A stretch of DNA of 64,000 nucleotides from Algorimicrobium algoritergicola (GCF_008086165.1 NZ_VSKL01000001.1:620001-684000), one strand, 5' to 3'. Shown: positions 52,539 to 59,638, counted from the stretch's first letter. Notes: generated from the letters alone by a model not told the origin. Translations and numbers: made by a program.

Positions 52539-53771
52539 ATGAATTACAAGAATCAATTTATTGAGTTTATTTCCACTATGAATCTTAAAGCAATAGAAAA
52601 GACTCTAGTAAATAATGCTTTTAAAGGATTCTCGAATGCTTCATTTTTAGAGAAGCTAGAAAAAGTGTTTTCAGAGTTAAAAACAAGTGGGAATACGCGG
52701 TTAGAAGTTTTTAAAGGTATTGGTGTATGTAGTTGCAATAAAAACAAAAAAGTATTTTGTTTTGTTGGGAACAAAACCAAAGATTACTTTACGTTATCCT
52801 ACCGAGAAGATGAAAGCAATTTTTACCATTTTTCAACATCTTGCAATGAAGTTTTTTATGATAATAAACTATCGTTAAACAAATTTTATTATTTTTTAAT
52901 AAAGCCAGAGAATACTTCGGAATATAAAAAGCATAGGCAAATTTCCAACCCAATTCAAGATTATAAAGCATTTAGCTCTAAAACTATTTGCAACATGGCC
53001 AATATAGAGTTGTGGTTAAAAACGCATAAAAACTTATATCAAAATACAGTTTCTAAAATCCGAGAAAATGGAAAGCAGACAAAACTTAATTCAGTTGAAT
53101 TGTTGCTGGAAAAAGAATTTGAAATTTTATACGGAAAACTAAATGTAATATCCATACTGTACAAAAAAGAACCATATTTCAAAGAACAGCTAGAAAACTA
53201 TAATGAGGTTAAGGACAGTGTTTCAAAACTCAAAAAATGGTTTACATACCAAGCTGAAAATAAAAATGAATATCAATTGTTTTCATCGGTATTTTATGAT
53301 CGTAGAGCACTAACAAATTATCGTTTAAAGTTAGATGAGCTAACATTAAATCCAATAGATTTTAAATATACGGTTGAATTCTTAAATATTATTGAAAACA
53401 ACAAGGCTGTGCAATTTGAAGGAATAATCAAATGTATTGATGATTTAGAAGTCTATGAAAAAACAAATACTCGCAGAGCCTACTCAAGGCGAACAATAGT
53501 ACTTTCCGTAGATGATTTTTATTGTAGTGAATATCAAATAAGCTTTTCAAATGAAAGAGTAAAACACTTGGATAATTTATGTCTAGGTCAGTTTGTAAAA
53601 GTATCAGCACGACTTACAGGGGGAGAATTTGAAACTAATAAAGGAATTAAAGAGTATCGACATCATTTATTAGGTTGGAGTATAGAAAAGCTAAATGCTA
53701 AACAAGAAATAAAGAAGAACATAAAAGAGATGGATTTATACTATAAATATATTTTACCACCACCATTTTAA
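52539..53771 (+). CDS. 410-residue protein with a C-terminal DUF3127-like OB domain
   Basis: Not recognised as a whole. Residues 1-280 are charged and helical with no motif I can assign. Residues about 285-395 (QFEGIIKCIDDLEVYEKTN ... RRTIVLSVDDFYCSEYQISFSNERVKHLDNLCLGQFVKVSARLTGGEF ... HHLLGWSIEKL) resemble the DUF3127 protein encoded 11 bp downstream: G-x-I-K, a V-V-I-T-like strand, E-F/N-x-x-x-x-L-D-N, L-G-Q-x-V-K, G-W-x-I-E. This suggests an OB-fold nucleic-acid-binding module fused to an unknown domain. The two genes are likely co-transcribed. Confidence 0.65.
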   Translation: MNYKNQFIEFISTMNLKAIEKTLVNNAFKGFSNASFLEKLEKVFSELKTSGNTRLEVFKGIGVCSCNKNKKVFCFVGNKTKDYFTLSYREDESNFYHFSTSCNEVFYDNKLSLNKFYYFLIKPENTSEYKKHRQISNPIQDYKAFSSKTICNMANIELWLKTHKNLYQNTVSKIRENGKQTKLNSVELLLEKEFEILYGKLNVISILYKKEPYFKEQLENYNEVKDSVSKLKKWFTYQAENKNEYQLFSSVFYDRRALTNYRLKLDELTLNPIDFKYTVEFLNIIENNKAVQFEGIIKCIDDLEVYEKTNTRRAYSRRTIVLSVDDFYCSEYQISFSNERVKHLDNLCLGQFVKVSARLTGGEFETNKGIKEYRHHLLGWSIEKLNAKQEIKKNIKEMDLYYKYILPPPF

Positions 53772-53782
53772 AACAAAAAAAC

Positions 53783-54142
53783 ATGGAAATAACAGGAAAG
53801 ATAAAAGTCTTAAACGACACTCAAAGTATAGGTGACAAAGGTTTTAGAAAAAGAGAAGTTGTTATCACGACAGAGGAGCAGTACCCACAACATATTTTAG
53901 TTGAATTTATCCAAGATAAATGTGATTTATTAGATAATTATAGGCTAGGTCAAGATGTGAAAATCGACCTAAATTTAAGAGGTAGAGAATGGGTAAATCC
54001 TGAAGGAGTATACAAATATTTTAATGCCATTCAAGGTTGGAGAATAGAGCTTTTAAGTAGCCAAGAGACTACATTTAATAAATTACCAGAACAAGAACCA
54101 GTAAGTTTTATAGAAGACCCTGATAATGACTTGCCATTTTAA
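53783..54142 (+). CDS. DUF3127 protein (SSB-like OB fold with acidic tail)
   Basis: 119 residues. Begins MEITGKIKVLNDTQSIGDKGFRKREVVITTEEQYPQHILVEF and continues KCDLLDNYRLGQDVKIDLNLRGREWVNPEG...GWRIE, the DUF3127 pattern found throughout Bacteroidota. The C-terminus ...EDPDNDLPF copies the acidic SSB tail (DDxxPF type) used to recruit repair and replication proteins. It is probably a single-strand DNA-binding protein working with the Sak4-like ATPase. Confidence 0.85.
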   Translation: MEITGKIKVLNDTQSIGDKGFRKREVVITTEEQYPQHILVEFIQDKCDLLDNYRLGQDVKIDLNLRGREWVNPEGVYKYFNAIQGWRIELLSSQETTFNKLPEQEPVSFIEDPDNDLPF

Positions 54143-54174
54143 TAAAAAATCAATTAACCAATAAATAAAAAATT

Positions 54175-54567
54175 ATGAAGCATATCTTTTTAACATTAAT
54201 AGCGATTTTTGCACTTACAGCCTGTTCAAGTGATGATGACAACCAAGAACAAGAGCAACAACAAATTAGTCAATCTCATACAATAGAGTTTACAACAGGT
54301 ACTCTTGAAGGCTGGGTATCAGTAATCTTAACAACTACAGTAACTTTAGATGATGGAACAGAGTCAACAATTAATTCCGATTTTAACTATACCCAAAATA
54401 TAGTAAGTGTTGAGATTCCCGAGAATACAGCAAGCTTTGAATTAGATTTTTATATAGAAGATTCTTCTCAAGCCGAAATGCGCTTTTATGGCTCTGTAGA
54501 TAATGTTAATGTGCATCAAGAAAGCATAAACCAACAGAGTTTTCAATATGAGTATATTTTTAATTAG
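54175..54567 (+). CDS. Small lipoprotein, element cargo
   Basis: 130 residues. Signal MKHIFLTLIAIFALTACSSDDD with the lipobox cysteine at about residue 17 and the acidic +2 region usual for exposed lipoproteins in this phylum, then a Q/E-rich linker and a beta-rich domain. No family recognised. It is the last gene before attR. Confidence 0.72.
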   Translation: MKHIFLTLIAIFALTACSSDDDNQEQEQQQISQSHTIEFTTGTLEGWVSVILTTTVTLDDGTESTINSDFNYTQNIVSVEIPENTASFELDFYIEDSSQAEMRFYGSVDNVNVHQESINQQSFQYEYIFN

Positions 54568-54568
54568 T

Positions 54569-54659
54569 TACAACATTTACATTAGTTGCAGCAATTACAG
54601 TCTTACATAGTTTAAATTAGCATTTGGAATCTACCTACAACATTTCGACAACATTTTAT
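54569..54659 (+). repeat. Putative integrase arm sites near attR
   Basis: TACAACATTTCG (54636-54647) followed directly by ACAACATTTTAT (54648-54659) mirrors the pair near attL in the same orientation. One further single copy, TACAACATTTAC, occurs at 54569-54580. The rest of the 54568-54767 strip has no gene. Confidence 0.5.
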
Positions 54660-54767
54660 TAAAAGAATCTAATAATATGAAAATGAATGAAAAGCAAAAA
54701 GCCTTAAACAATTGATTTTTAGCAGAATGAATATGAATGAAAGTGATTGAAAAGTTATTTATAGTGT

Positions 54768-54810
54768 CTCATAATCAGAAAGTCCCTGGTTCGAGCCCAG
54801 GTGGGACCAC
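54768..54810 (+). repeat. attR: second copy of the 43-bp tRNA-Met 3' end
   Basis: Exact repeat of 36078-36120. The next bases are CA, so this copy ends ...ACCACCA: the chromosomal tRNA-Met encoded a CCA tail before insertion. Confidence 0.95.
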
Positions 54811-54820
54811 CAATAAAATT

Positions 54821-54849
54821 AAGCCTTTCAAGGAATTGGGAGGCTTTTT
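54821..54849 (+). terminator. Original terminator of tRNA-Met, displaced by the element
   Basis: AAGCCTTTC pairs with GGGAGGCTT (two wobbles) followed by six T. It lies just past attR and would have ended the tRNA transcript before insertion. Confidence 0.65.
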
Positions 54850-54986
54850 TTATTTCAGGGTTCATGTTTTCTATGAATTAGATAACTTCATTTTTATGAA
54901 GCCTTTGTTTTTTCTACTTTTAATTAAGCAGTATAAAATGTCAACCAAATTTTCGTAAATTAAACCCTACTAAATTTAAGCGCTTT

Positions 54987-55322
54987 ATGAAAAACCTTAT
55001 TTCTATACTACTCATTAGTTGTTTTGGATTCACGTGTTCTGCGCAAAAAATATTTTCGGTTCAATATGCTAATCAAGCAGATGTAAAAGTGTTTGTCGTT
55101 GAATATGAAAATCAAGCAGATCTAAAAATTTATAAAGTAGAATATGCCAATCAAGCAGGGAAAAATGATGGCAAATGGTTTTTTACGGAATATGAAAATC
55201 AGGCAAAAAAGAAAATATACTATGTAGATTATCAAAACCAAGCTGATCTCAAAATCTACTTTGTTGAATATGAAAATCAAGCCGGTTGGCGCAATAAAGC
55301 TAAACAGCATTTGCTATATTAA
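54987..55322 (+). CDS. DUF6150-like protein with Y-x-N-Q-A repeats
   Basis: 111 residues. After a signal peptide (MKNLISILLISCFGFTCSAQ), six repeats follow of the form K-(I/V)-(F/Y)-x-V-(E/D)-Y-x-N-Q-A-(D/G), spaced 13-16 residues apart. This matches the short repeat proteins grouped as DUF6150. The regular one-strand repeats suggest a stacked beta structure. It is probably periplasmic or secreted; the function is unknown. It lies on the right flank of the element in chromosomal DNA. Confidence 0.82.
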   Translation: MKNLISILLISCFGFTCSAQKIFSVQYANQADVKVFVVEYENQADLKIYKVEYANQAGKNDGKWFFTEYENQAKKKIYYVDYQNQADLKIYFVEYENQAGWRNKAKQHLLY

Positions 55323-55383
55323 ACGTTCGTTTTTATTTGGGATTATGTATTTTCGTTTAATTATTAATTCTGATATGTAAGTA

Positions 55384-56148
55384 ATGAAAAGAAAAAACAC
55401 CGTAGGACTTGTATTGTCAGGAGGTGGTTACAGAGGTATTGCACATATTGGCGTATTGAAAGCCATGGAGGAATTAGGTATTAAACCCGATTACATTTCA
55501 GGAACAAGTGCTGGTGCCATTGTAGGATCGTTATATTCTGCTGGACATTCTTGTGATAAAATTTTTGATTTTTTCTTGAATACAGAATTGTTTTCATATC
55601 ATAATTACACTTTAAAAAAGCCAGGATTAATTGATGGCTCTAAAATTGAGAGCCTTTTAAAAACATATTTTAAAGAAGATAGTTTTGAAGGTTTAAAAAT
55701 ACCCATGTATATTGCTACAACCGATTTAATTCACGCTAAAACACGCTACTTTAATTCAGGCCCAATTATAAAACCCATTATAGCATCATCTTCTGTTCCA
55801 GGTATTTTTTCACCAATCGTTTTTAATGATTTTCTTTTATGCGATGGTGGTGTAACGAATAACTTTCCCGTGGAACCCTTACTAATTACATGTGATAAAA
55901 TTATTGGTGTATTTTTAAATTCGCTTTTAGAAACTTCAAAAGAAAAGTTAACCTCTACCAAGTCTGTTTTAGAAAGAGCGTACAAAATTACACGTGTAAA
56001 TGCTTCGGAAGATAAATTTAAATCCTGTGATGTTTTTATAGCACCTAAAGAATTAGGGAGGCATGAAATTTTCTCAAAAACACATGCCAATGAAATTTTT
56101 GAAATGGGCTACCAAGAAGCAAAATTGAAGTTAAATCATTTTGTATAA
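55384..56148 (+). CDS. Patatin-like phospholipase
   Basis: 254 residues. The oxyanion-hole motif GLVLSGGGYRGIAHIGVLKA (residues 8-27), the nucleophile box YISGTSAGAIVGSLYSAG (GxSxG, near 38-52) and the catalytic aspartate in LCDGGVTNNFPVEPL (DG[G/A], near 155) form the Ser-Asp dyad. It hydrolyses lipid acyl chains in the cytoplasm or at the membrane. It is short, like RssA-type bacterial members. No partner genes are visible; the sigma-factor gene follows about 95 bp later. Confidence 0.92.
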   Translation: MKRKNTVGLVLSGGGYRGIAHIGVLKAMEELGIKPDYISGTSAGAIVGSLYSAGHSCDKIFDFFLNTELFSYHNYTLKKPGLIDGSKIESLLKTYFKEDSFEGLKIPMYIATTDLIHAKTRYFNSGPIIKPIIASSSVPGIFSPIVFNDFLLCDGGVTNNFPVEPLLITCDKIIGVFLNSLLETSKEKLTSTKSVLERAYKITRVNASEDKFKSCDVFIAPKELGRHEIFSKTHANEIFEMGYQEAKLKLNHFV

Positions 56149-56244
56149 AAGTTAATTTTCTAATGACATCATGATTTTTTCTGTTTTTATTCACTTAATT
56201 GGACAGCAATTTTATTTAATTTGCTTCACTTATAAGCAACATAT

Positions 56245-56823
56245 TTGGAGGAACAAGACTTTATTGATGCGCTAAAAGCGGGAAAGCAATTTGCTTATGG
56301 TAAGCTTATTGATGACTTTCAGCACAAAGTGTTTGCTACTTGTATATCGTTTGTTCCCAACAAAGAAGATGCTGAAGATATAGCTCAAGATGTGTTTGTT
56401 GAAGTGTTTAATTCGGTACATAAATTTAAAGGACAGTCTAAATTATCCACTTGGATTTATAGAATTACCACCAATAAATGCTTGGAGTTTATAAGAGCGA
56501 GAAATACTAAAAAACGCTTCGGGTTTTTACAATCCATTATGGGAAATGATATTCCTTTTGATAAGACGCGTTATTTCACTGAAATGAATCATCCTGGTAT
56601 TATTTTAGAGAATAAAGAAACAAGCGAAACACTTTTTTATGCCATAAATCAGCTTCCAGAAGCCCAAAAAACAGTATTTACTTTGCATAAAGTAGATGGC
56701 AAAAGTTATCAGGAAATTAGTGAAATTGTTAAAAAAAGTGTCTCTTCGGTTGAATCCTTAATGTTTCGTGCGAAGAAGAATTTACAGAGTTTATTGAAAA
56801 ATTATTATAAAAATGAAAATTGA
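56245..56823 (+). CDS. ECF-type RNA polymerase sigma factor
   Basis: 192 residues, starting at TTG (56245); an in-frame stop at 56233 rules out any further upstream start. Region 2: LIDDFQHKVFATCISFVPNKEDAEDIAQDVFVEVF...STWIYRITTNKCLEFIRAR. Region 4: LPEAQKTVFTLHKVDGKSYQEISEIVKKSVSSVESLMFRAKKNL. It directs RNA polymerase to a specific set of promoters. A sigma/anti-sigma arrangement is likely with the small membrane protein next to it. Three similar promoter-like sites (56822, 57758, 58745) follow in the cluster and are the natural targets. Confidence 0.93.
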   Translation: MEEQDFIDALKAGKQFAYGKLIDDFQHKVFATCISFVPNKEDAEDIAQDVFVEVFNSVHKFKGQSKLSTWIYRITTNKCLEFIRARNTKKRFGFLQSIMGNDIPFDKTRYFTEMNHPGIILENKETSETLFYAINQLPEAQKTVFTLHKVDGKSYQEISEIVKKSVSSVESLMFRAKKNLQSLLKNYYKNEN

Positions 56824-56853
56824 CGCAAGTTTTTTAATCTTTTCACATCTAAA
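56822..56853 (+). promoter_or_regulatory. Candidate ECF-sigma promoter, site 1
   Basis: GACGCAAGTTTTTT with CATCTAAA starting exactly 20 nt after the C of CAAGTT. It overlaps the sigma gene stop and lies 8 bases before the start codon of the 103-residue gene, which leaves almost no leader. Confidence 0.6.
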
Positions 56854-56861
56854 GGTATAGT

Positions 56862-57173
56862 ATGAACACAGATAAAAACATTCAAAATAAAATAGATGGC
56901 ACAATCCATTCGGCAGAACGGATTGAAACGGTTCAGGCATCGCCCTTTTTTAAAGATAAAACCATGCAACGCTTATTCGCAGAAAAAGAAGTGCAGCAAT
57001 CCGCATGGTTATGGTTTACACCTAAATTACAGCTAGCAACTTTAGTGTGCTTGGTGGTTTTAAATGTTTTTGCGTTTTCAAGTATTAACAAATCCACATA
57101 CAATGAAAATGTGAGTGCGTTTGCTGAAACTTACGGACTATCCACAAGTACTGAAACATCCCTATTAAATTAG
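56862..57173 (+). CDS. Small membrane protein, possible anti-sigma factor
   Basis: 103 residues: a soluble N-terminus of about 55 residues (with NKIDGTIHSAERIETVQASPFFKDKTMQRLF), one membrane helix (LQLATLVCLVVLNVFAFSS, about 65-83) and a short periplasmic tail. No known family. Its place directly after an ECF sigma gene, one membrane span and small size fit an anti-sigma factor, but there is no ZAS motif (HxxxCxxC), so this is inference. It is followed 2 bp later by the Spy-like gene. Confidence 0.65.
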   Translation: MNTDKNIQNKIDGTIHSAERIETVQASPFFKDKTMQRLFAEKEVQQSAWLWFTPKLQLATLVCLVVLNVFAFSSINKSTYNENVSAFAETYGLSTSTETSLLN

Positions 57174-57175
57174 CT

Positions 57176-57679
57176 ATGAAGAAAAATACAATTTTATACA
57201 TTTTACTCATTTTTTTGGTGATTGCAAATGGCTTTTTCCTTTATAATTCTATGCGTCCAGCAGATGATAACAGAGAAAATGGACGTCAAGATCCTTTAGG
57301 TTTTATTGCCAAGCAATTACATTTTGATGATGCTCAGTTGGAAAAAATGAAAACCATTAATAAAGCACATCATCAAAAAATGAAGCGTATTAGTGACGAC
57401 TTAAGAGGTTTAAAAGATGATTTGTTTAAGGAGTTATCCAATACGGATTTACAAGATGAAACGGTAGATTCACTCACAACCTTAATTGGTGAAAAGCAAA
57501 AAGAACGCGAAACGGAAGTATTTTATCACTTTAAAAGCATTCGAGATATATGTACGGAAAAGCAAAGTGAAAAATTTGAAGCAATTATAAAAGCTGCCTT
57601 ACGTAAAGGTGATAATAATGGACCCGAAGGGCAAAGACCACCGCCTCGAGAGGGCCACAGACCACCTCCAAGAAATTAA
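57176..57679 (+). CDS. Spy/CpxP-like periplasmic heavy-metal-resistance-type protein
   Basis: 167 residues with an N-terminal membrane anchor (TILYILLIFLVIANGFFLYNSM). The body is a helical LTXXQ-like domain (FIAKQLHFDDAQLEKMKTINKAHHQKMKRI ... LKDDLFKEL) and the tail is proline- and arginine-rich (GQRPPPREGHRPPPRN). Proteins of this type (Spy, CpxP, ZraP, heavy-metal-resistance family) act as periplasmic chaperones or metal sensors. It is probably translated with the 103-residue gene and belongs to the sigma regulon. Confidence 0.82.
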   Translation: MKKNTILYILLIFLVIANGFFLYNSMRPADDNRENGRQDPLGFIAKQLHFDDAQLEKMKTINKAHHQKMKRISDDLRGLKDDLFKELSNTDLQDETVDSLTTLIGEKQKERETEVFYHFKSIRDICTEKQSEKFEAIIKAALRKGDNNGPEGQRPPPREGHRPPPRN

Positions 57680-57702
57680 AAAATAGCTCCGCTTAATTAT
57701 AT

Positions 57703-57732
57703 AAAAGACCTTCATAAACCTGAAGGTCTTTT
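57703..57732 (+). terminator. Terminator after the Spy-like gene
   Basis: A perfect 12-bp stem AAAAGACCTTCA/TGAAGGTCTTTT around TAAACC, followed by more T. Confidence 0.85.
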
Positions 57733-57757
57733 TTTTGGCTTTTTTTTAACAAGTAGC

Positions 57758-57789
57758 GGCACAAGTTTAAAAATGTTATCACATCTAAA
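57758..57789 (+). promoter_or_regulatory. Candidate ECF-sigma promoter, site 2
   Basis: GGCACAAGTTTAAA with CATCTAAA starting exactly 20 nt after the C of CAAGTT, as in sites 1 and 3. It stands 27 bp before the ATG of the first EF-hand gene, just behind a terminator, so it must drive a new transcript. Confidence 0.72.
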
Positions 57790-57816
57790 AACATATAACA
57801 ATAAAATTCACACAAC

Positions 57817-58098
57817 ATGAAACGTAACAAATTAAGTTCAGTACTAGTAGTTTTTGGATTCGCATTAGTAACTAACGTTGCTATAGCACAGCCACAAAAA
57901 GGAAAAGATCAGAAGAAACCGCCAACATTCAGCGAACTATTAGAAAAAATGGATGCTAATAAAGATGGGAAACTGGCTAAAGAAGAGATTTCAGGCAATT
58001 TAAAGAATCATTTTTCTGAAGTTGATACTGATAAGGATGGATTTATAACCGAGGAAGAATTAAAGAATGCGCCTAGGCCTAAAAAAAGAGATAAGTAG
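57817..58098 (+). CDS. EF-hand protein, two calcium-binding loops
   Basis: 93 residues, signal peptide (MKRNKLSSVLVVFGFALVTNVAIAQ), then two canonical EF-hand loops: DANKDGKLAKEE (about 48-59) and DTDKDGFITEEE (about 70-81). Secreted or periplasmic calcium-binding protein. It is preceded by a candidate ECF promoter (site 2) and followed by a 58139-58168 hairpin. Size and signals are those of small secreted EF-hand proteins. Confidence 0.92.
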   Translation: MKRNKLSSVLVVFGFALVTNVAIAQPQKGKDQKKPPTFSELLEKMDANKDGKLAKEEISGNLKNHFSEVDTDKDGFITEEELKNAPRPKKRDK

Positions 58099-58138
58099 TA
58101 ATACAAAAGAAAAAATAATATTTGGTTGGTTAGTTTTT

Positions 58139-58168
58139 AAAGCTTCGTGAGCGATTGCGAAGCTTTAT
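58139..58168 (+). terminator. Hairpin between the two EF-hand genes
   Basis: AAAGCTTCG and CGAAGCTTT are perfect complements around TGAGCGATTG. Only a weak T/A tract follows. It resembles the hairpin after the CotH gene (62390-62421). Confidence 0.65.
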
Positions 58169-58205
58169 ATAAAAAAATGAAACCTATCTGTAAACACTAA
58201 TAATC

Positions 58206-58733
58206 ATGAAGATTTTAAACTTAAAAACAACACTAACCATTTTTTCAATGCTACTATGCATGAGTGCTTTTGCACAAGGACATTCCGGTGGTCAAGGTGG
58301 CCGTGGTGGTGGAGAAAAAGGTGAAAAACGTGGCGATAAAAAACCGGATGCCACAGAAATACTAGCCATGTTGGATACTAATAATGATGATAAAATTGCT
58401 ATTGATGAAGCATCAAAAGATAAACGCGGTAAAATTTCTAAAGATTTTTCACTTATAGATACGAATGAAGATGGCTTTATTGATTTAGAAGAATTAGAAG
58501 CGTCTCTAAATGGTGATGAGCCTAAAAAAGTATCACCAGAAAAAATGATAAAAAAGATTGATGATAATGGCGATGGAACTTTAAATGAGCTAGAAGTTGC
58601 AGCAAAAGAGGCATTTCATTTATCGCAAAATTTTAAAGCTATTGATACCAATAATGATGGCGAATTGGACTTAACAGAATTAAAAGCTTTCAATACTAAT
58701 TCCAATAAGCCAAAACGTAAAAAAAGAAATTAA
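58206..58733 (+). CDS. EF-hand protein, four calcium-binding loops
   Basis: 175 residues: signal peptide (MKILNLKTTLTIFSMLLCMSAFAQ), a glycine-rich linker (GHSGGQGGRGGGEKGEKRGDKK), then four EF-hand loops: DTNNDDKIAIDE, DTNEDGFIDLEE, DDNGDGTLNELE and DTNNDGELDLTE. The first, third and fourth are spaced as in calmodulin-like pairs. A basic tail (SNKPKRKKRN) ends it. It is likely an exported calcium-binding protein. The upstream region has the hairpin and no site-1-type promoter at the correct spacing. Confidence 0.92.
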   Translation: MKILNLKTTLTIFSMLLCMSAFAQGHSGGQGGRGGGEKGEKRGDKKPDATEILAMLDTNNDDKIAIDEASKDKRGKISKDFSLIDTNEDGFIDLEELEASLNGDEPKKVSPEKMIKKIDDNGDGTLNELEVAAKEAFHLSQNFKAIDTNNDGELDLTELKAFNTNSNKPKRKKRN

Positions 58734-58744
58734 TTTTTAATGAG

Positions 58745-58776
58745 AGCACAAGTTTTTTTTAAACCGTGCATCTAAA
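58745..58776 (+). promoter_or_regulatory. Candidate ECF-sigma promoter, site 3
   Basis: AGCACAAGTTTTTTT with CATCTAAA starting exactly 20 nt after the C of CAAGTT. It lies 22 bp before the ATG of the YHYH gene. Confidence 0.72.
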
Positions 58777-58798
58777 TATGTAAACAAAATTAAAACAG

Positions 58799-59638
58799 AT
58801 GAAAAACCCTATTAAATTATTAGCACTTATTACTGGAATTGCAGTAGTGGGATTAGCATGTTCAGGAAGCGATGATATATCAATCAGTTCAGGAAGTGCA
58901 GGAGGTGGCAATACAGACGTAACACTTCATGCCGCTTATGCCGCTTTTGATACGGACAATATAGATATTATGTTAAATGGTTCAAGCGTTGTTATTGAAA
59001 CCAATGGAATGGCCAATCATACATCGCCATATTGGTCTAATACAACAGAGCGTGTAGCAGTAGACCCTATGGGAAATACGTTGATAACCCCAGCAGCTTC
59101 AGAAGATCACCCGTTGTTTGTAGAGCCTACACTAACAACTTTTGAGCATATGGCACCTGGAAATATTGATGATTTTAATGGCTTATTTTCCTTAACCGTA
59201 CCAGCAAGTCCAACATTGGCATCAAACTCTAGCGCTACAGGTTTAGGACCTATTGGAATTGCCATTAGTGGAGCGGTAATTTATAATGATCAAGAAGGAC
59301 CTAATGATCCTTTGGATCGTGCTGTAGGCTCATTGGATTATACAGCGGCTCATACGGGACCGCAAAGTTATCACTATCATTTGGAGCCAAAAGCATGGTC
59401 AGATAACGACGATAAATTAATAGGTGTTATAGCTGATGGCTTCTTTATTTATGGAAGAAAATGTCAGGCTACAGGAAATTACCCTACAGATTTGGATGCA
59501 TCTGGAGGCCATATAAGTACAACACAATATTCAACGGAAGCTGAATACCATTACCATATTCAAAATGAACTATTCCTTAATCGCTTTTACATTCTATTCC
59601 CTGGAGACTATCAAGGAACGCCAAATGCAATTCAGTAG
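58799..59638 (+). CDS. YHYH-domain lipoprotein
   Basis: 279 residues with SPII signal (MKNPIKLLALITGIAVVGLACSGS). A YHYH domain of about 220 residues follows: PIGIAISGAVIYN in the middle, SYHYHLEPKAW near residue 190 and AEYHYHIQNELF near 255, the two histidine/tyrosine motifs for which the family is named. The function is unknown; metal binding is plausible. It has an ECF-type promoter upstream. Its last 14 bases overlap the start of the MORN-like gene, so it probably heads a YHYH-MORN-SCO transcript. Confidence 0.88.
   Translation: MKNPIKLLALITGIAVVGLACSGSDDISISSGSAGGGNTDVTLHAAYAAFDTDNIDIMLNGSSVVIETNGMANHTSPYWSNTTERVAVDPMGNTLITPAASEDHPLFVEPTLTTFEHMAPGNIDDFNGLFSLTVPASPTLASNSSATGLGPIGIAISGAVIYNDQEGPNDPLDRAVGSLDYTAAHTGPQSYHYHLEPKAWSDNDDKLIGVIADGFFIYGRKCQATGNYPTDLDASGGHISTTQYSTEAEYHYHIQNELFLNRFYILFPGDYQGTPNAIQ

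Larger units (their letters stand above)
36078..54810. mobile_element. Integrative element in tRNA-Met with type III restriction-modification cargo
   Basis: About 18.7 kb between two perfect 43-bp copies of the tRNA-Met 3' part. It encodes a tyrosine integrase, excisionase-like HTH protein, DUF3987 protein, Sak4-like ATPase, DUF3871 protein, JAB/RadC protein, DUF3127 protein and two XRE regulators. The cargo is a type III R-M locus with RhuM and a Panacea-like/membrane-protein pair. I see no relaxase, type IV coupling protein, Tra genes, capsid, portal or terminase. It therefore looks like a non-autonomous integrative island (mobilisable element or phage-satellite-like), probably still able to excise because both att copies are intact. 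Confidence 0.9.

Noticed and set aside
54768-54810. A second tRNA-Met gene
   Set aside because: Only the part from the anticodon loop to the 3' end is present; the 5' acceptor strand and D arm are missing, so it is attR, not a gene.
36078-54810. A complete prophage
   Set aside because: No capsid, portal, terminase, tail or lysis gene is visible; the core is integration/replication with restriction and toxin-like cargo.
54737-54958. A 73-codon open frame overlapping attR
   Set aside because: It runs through the tRNA-derived 43-bp repeat and a terminator, shows no protein-like pattern, and is best explained by the att duplication.
54987-55322. DNA tandem repeat or CRISPR in the DUF6150 gene
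   Set aside because: The repeats are protein-level, in frame, follow a signal peptide and vary at the DNA level.
58141-58200. A fourth ECF-type promoter before the second EF-hand gene
   Set aside because: GCGAAGCTTT and TATCTGTAAA resemble the two boxes loosely, but the spacing is about 26 rather than 20 nt and the first box is part of a hairpin stem.
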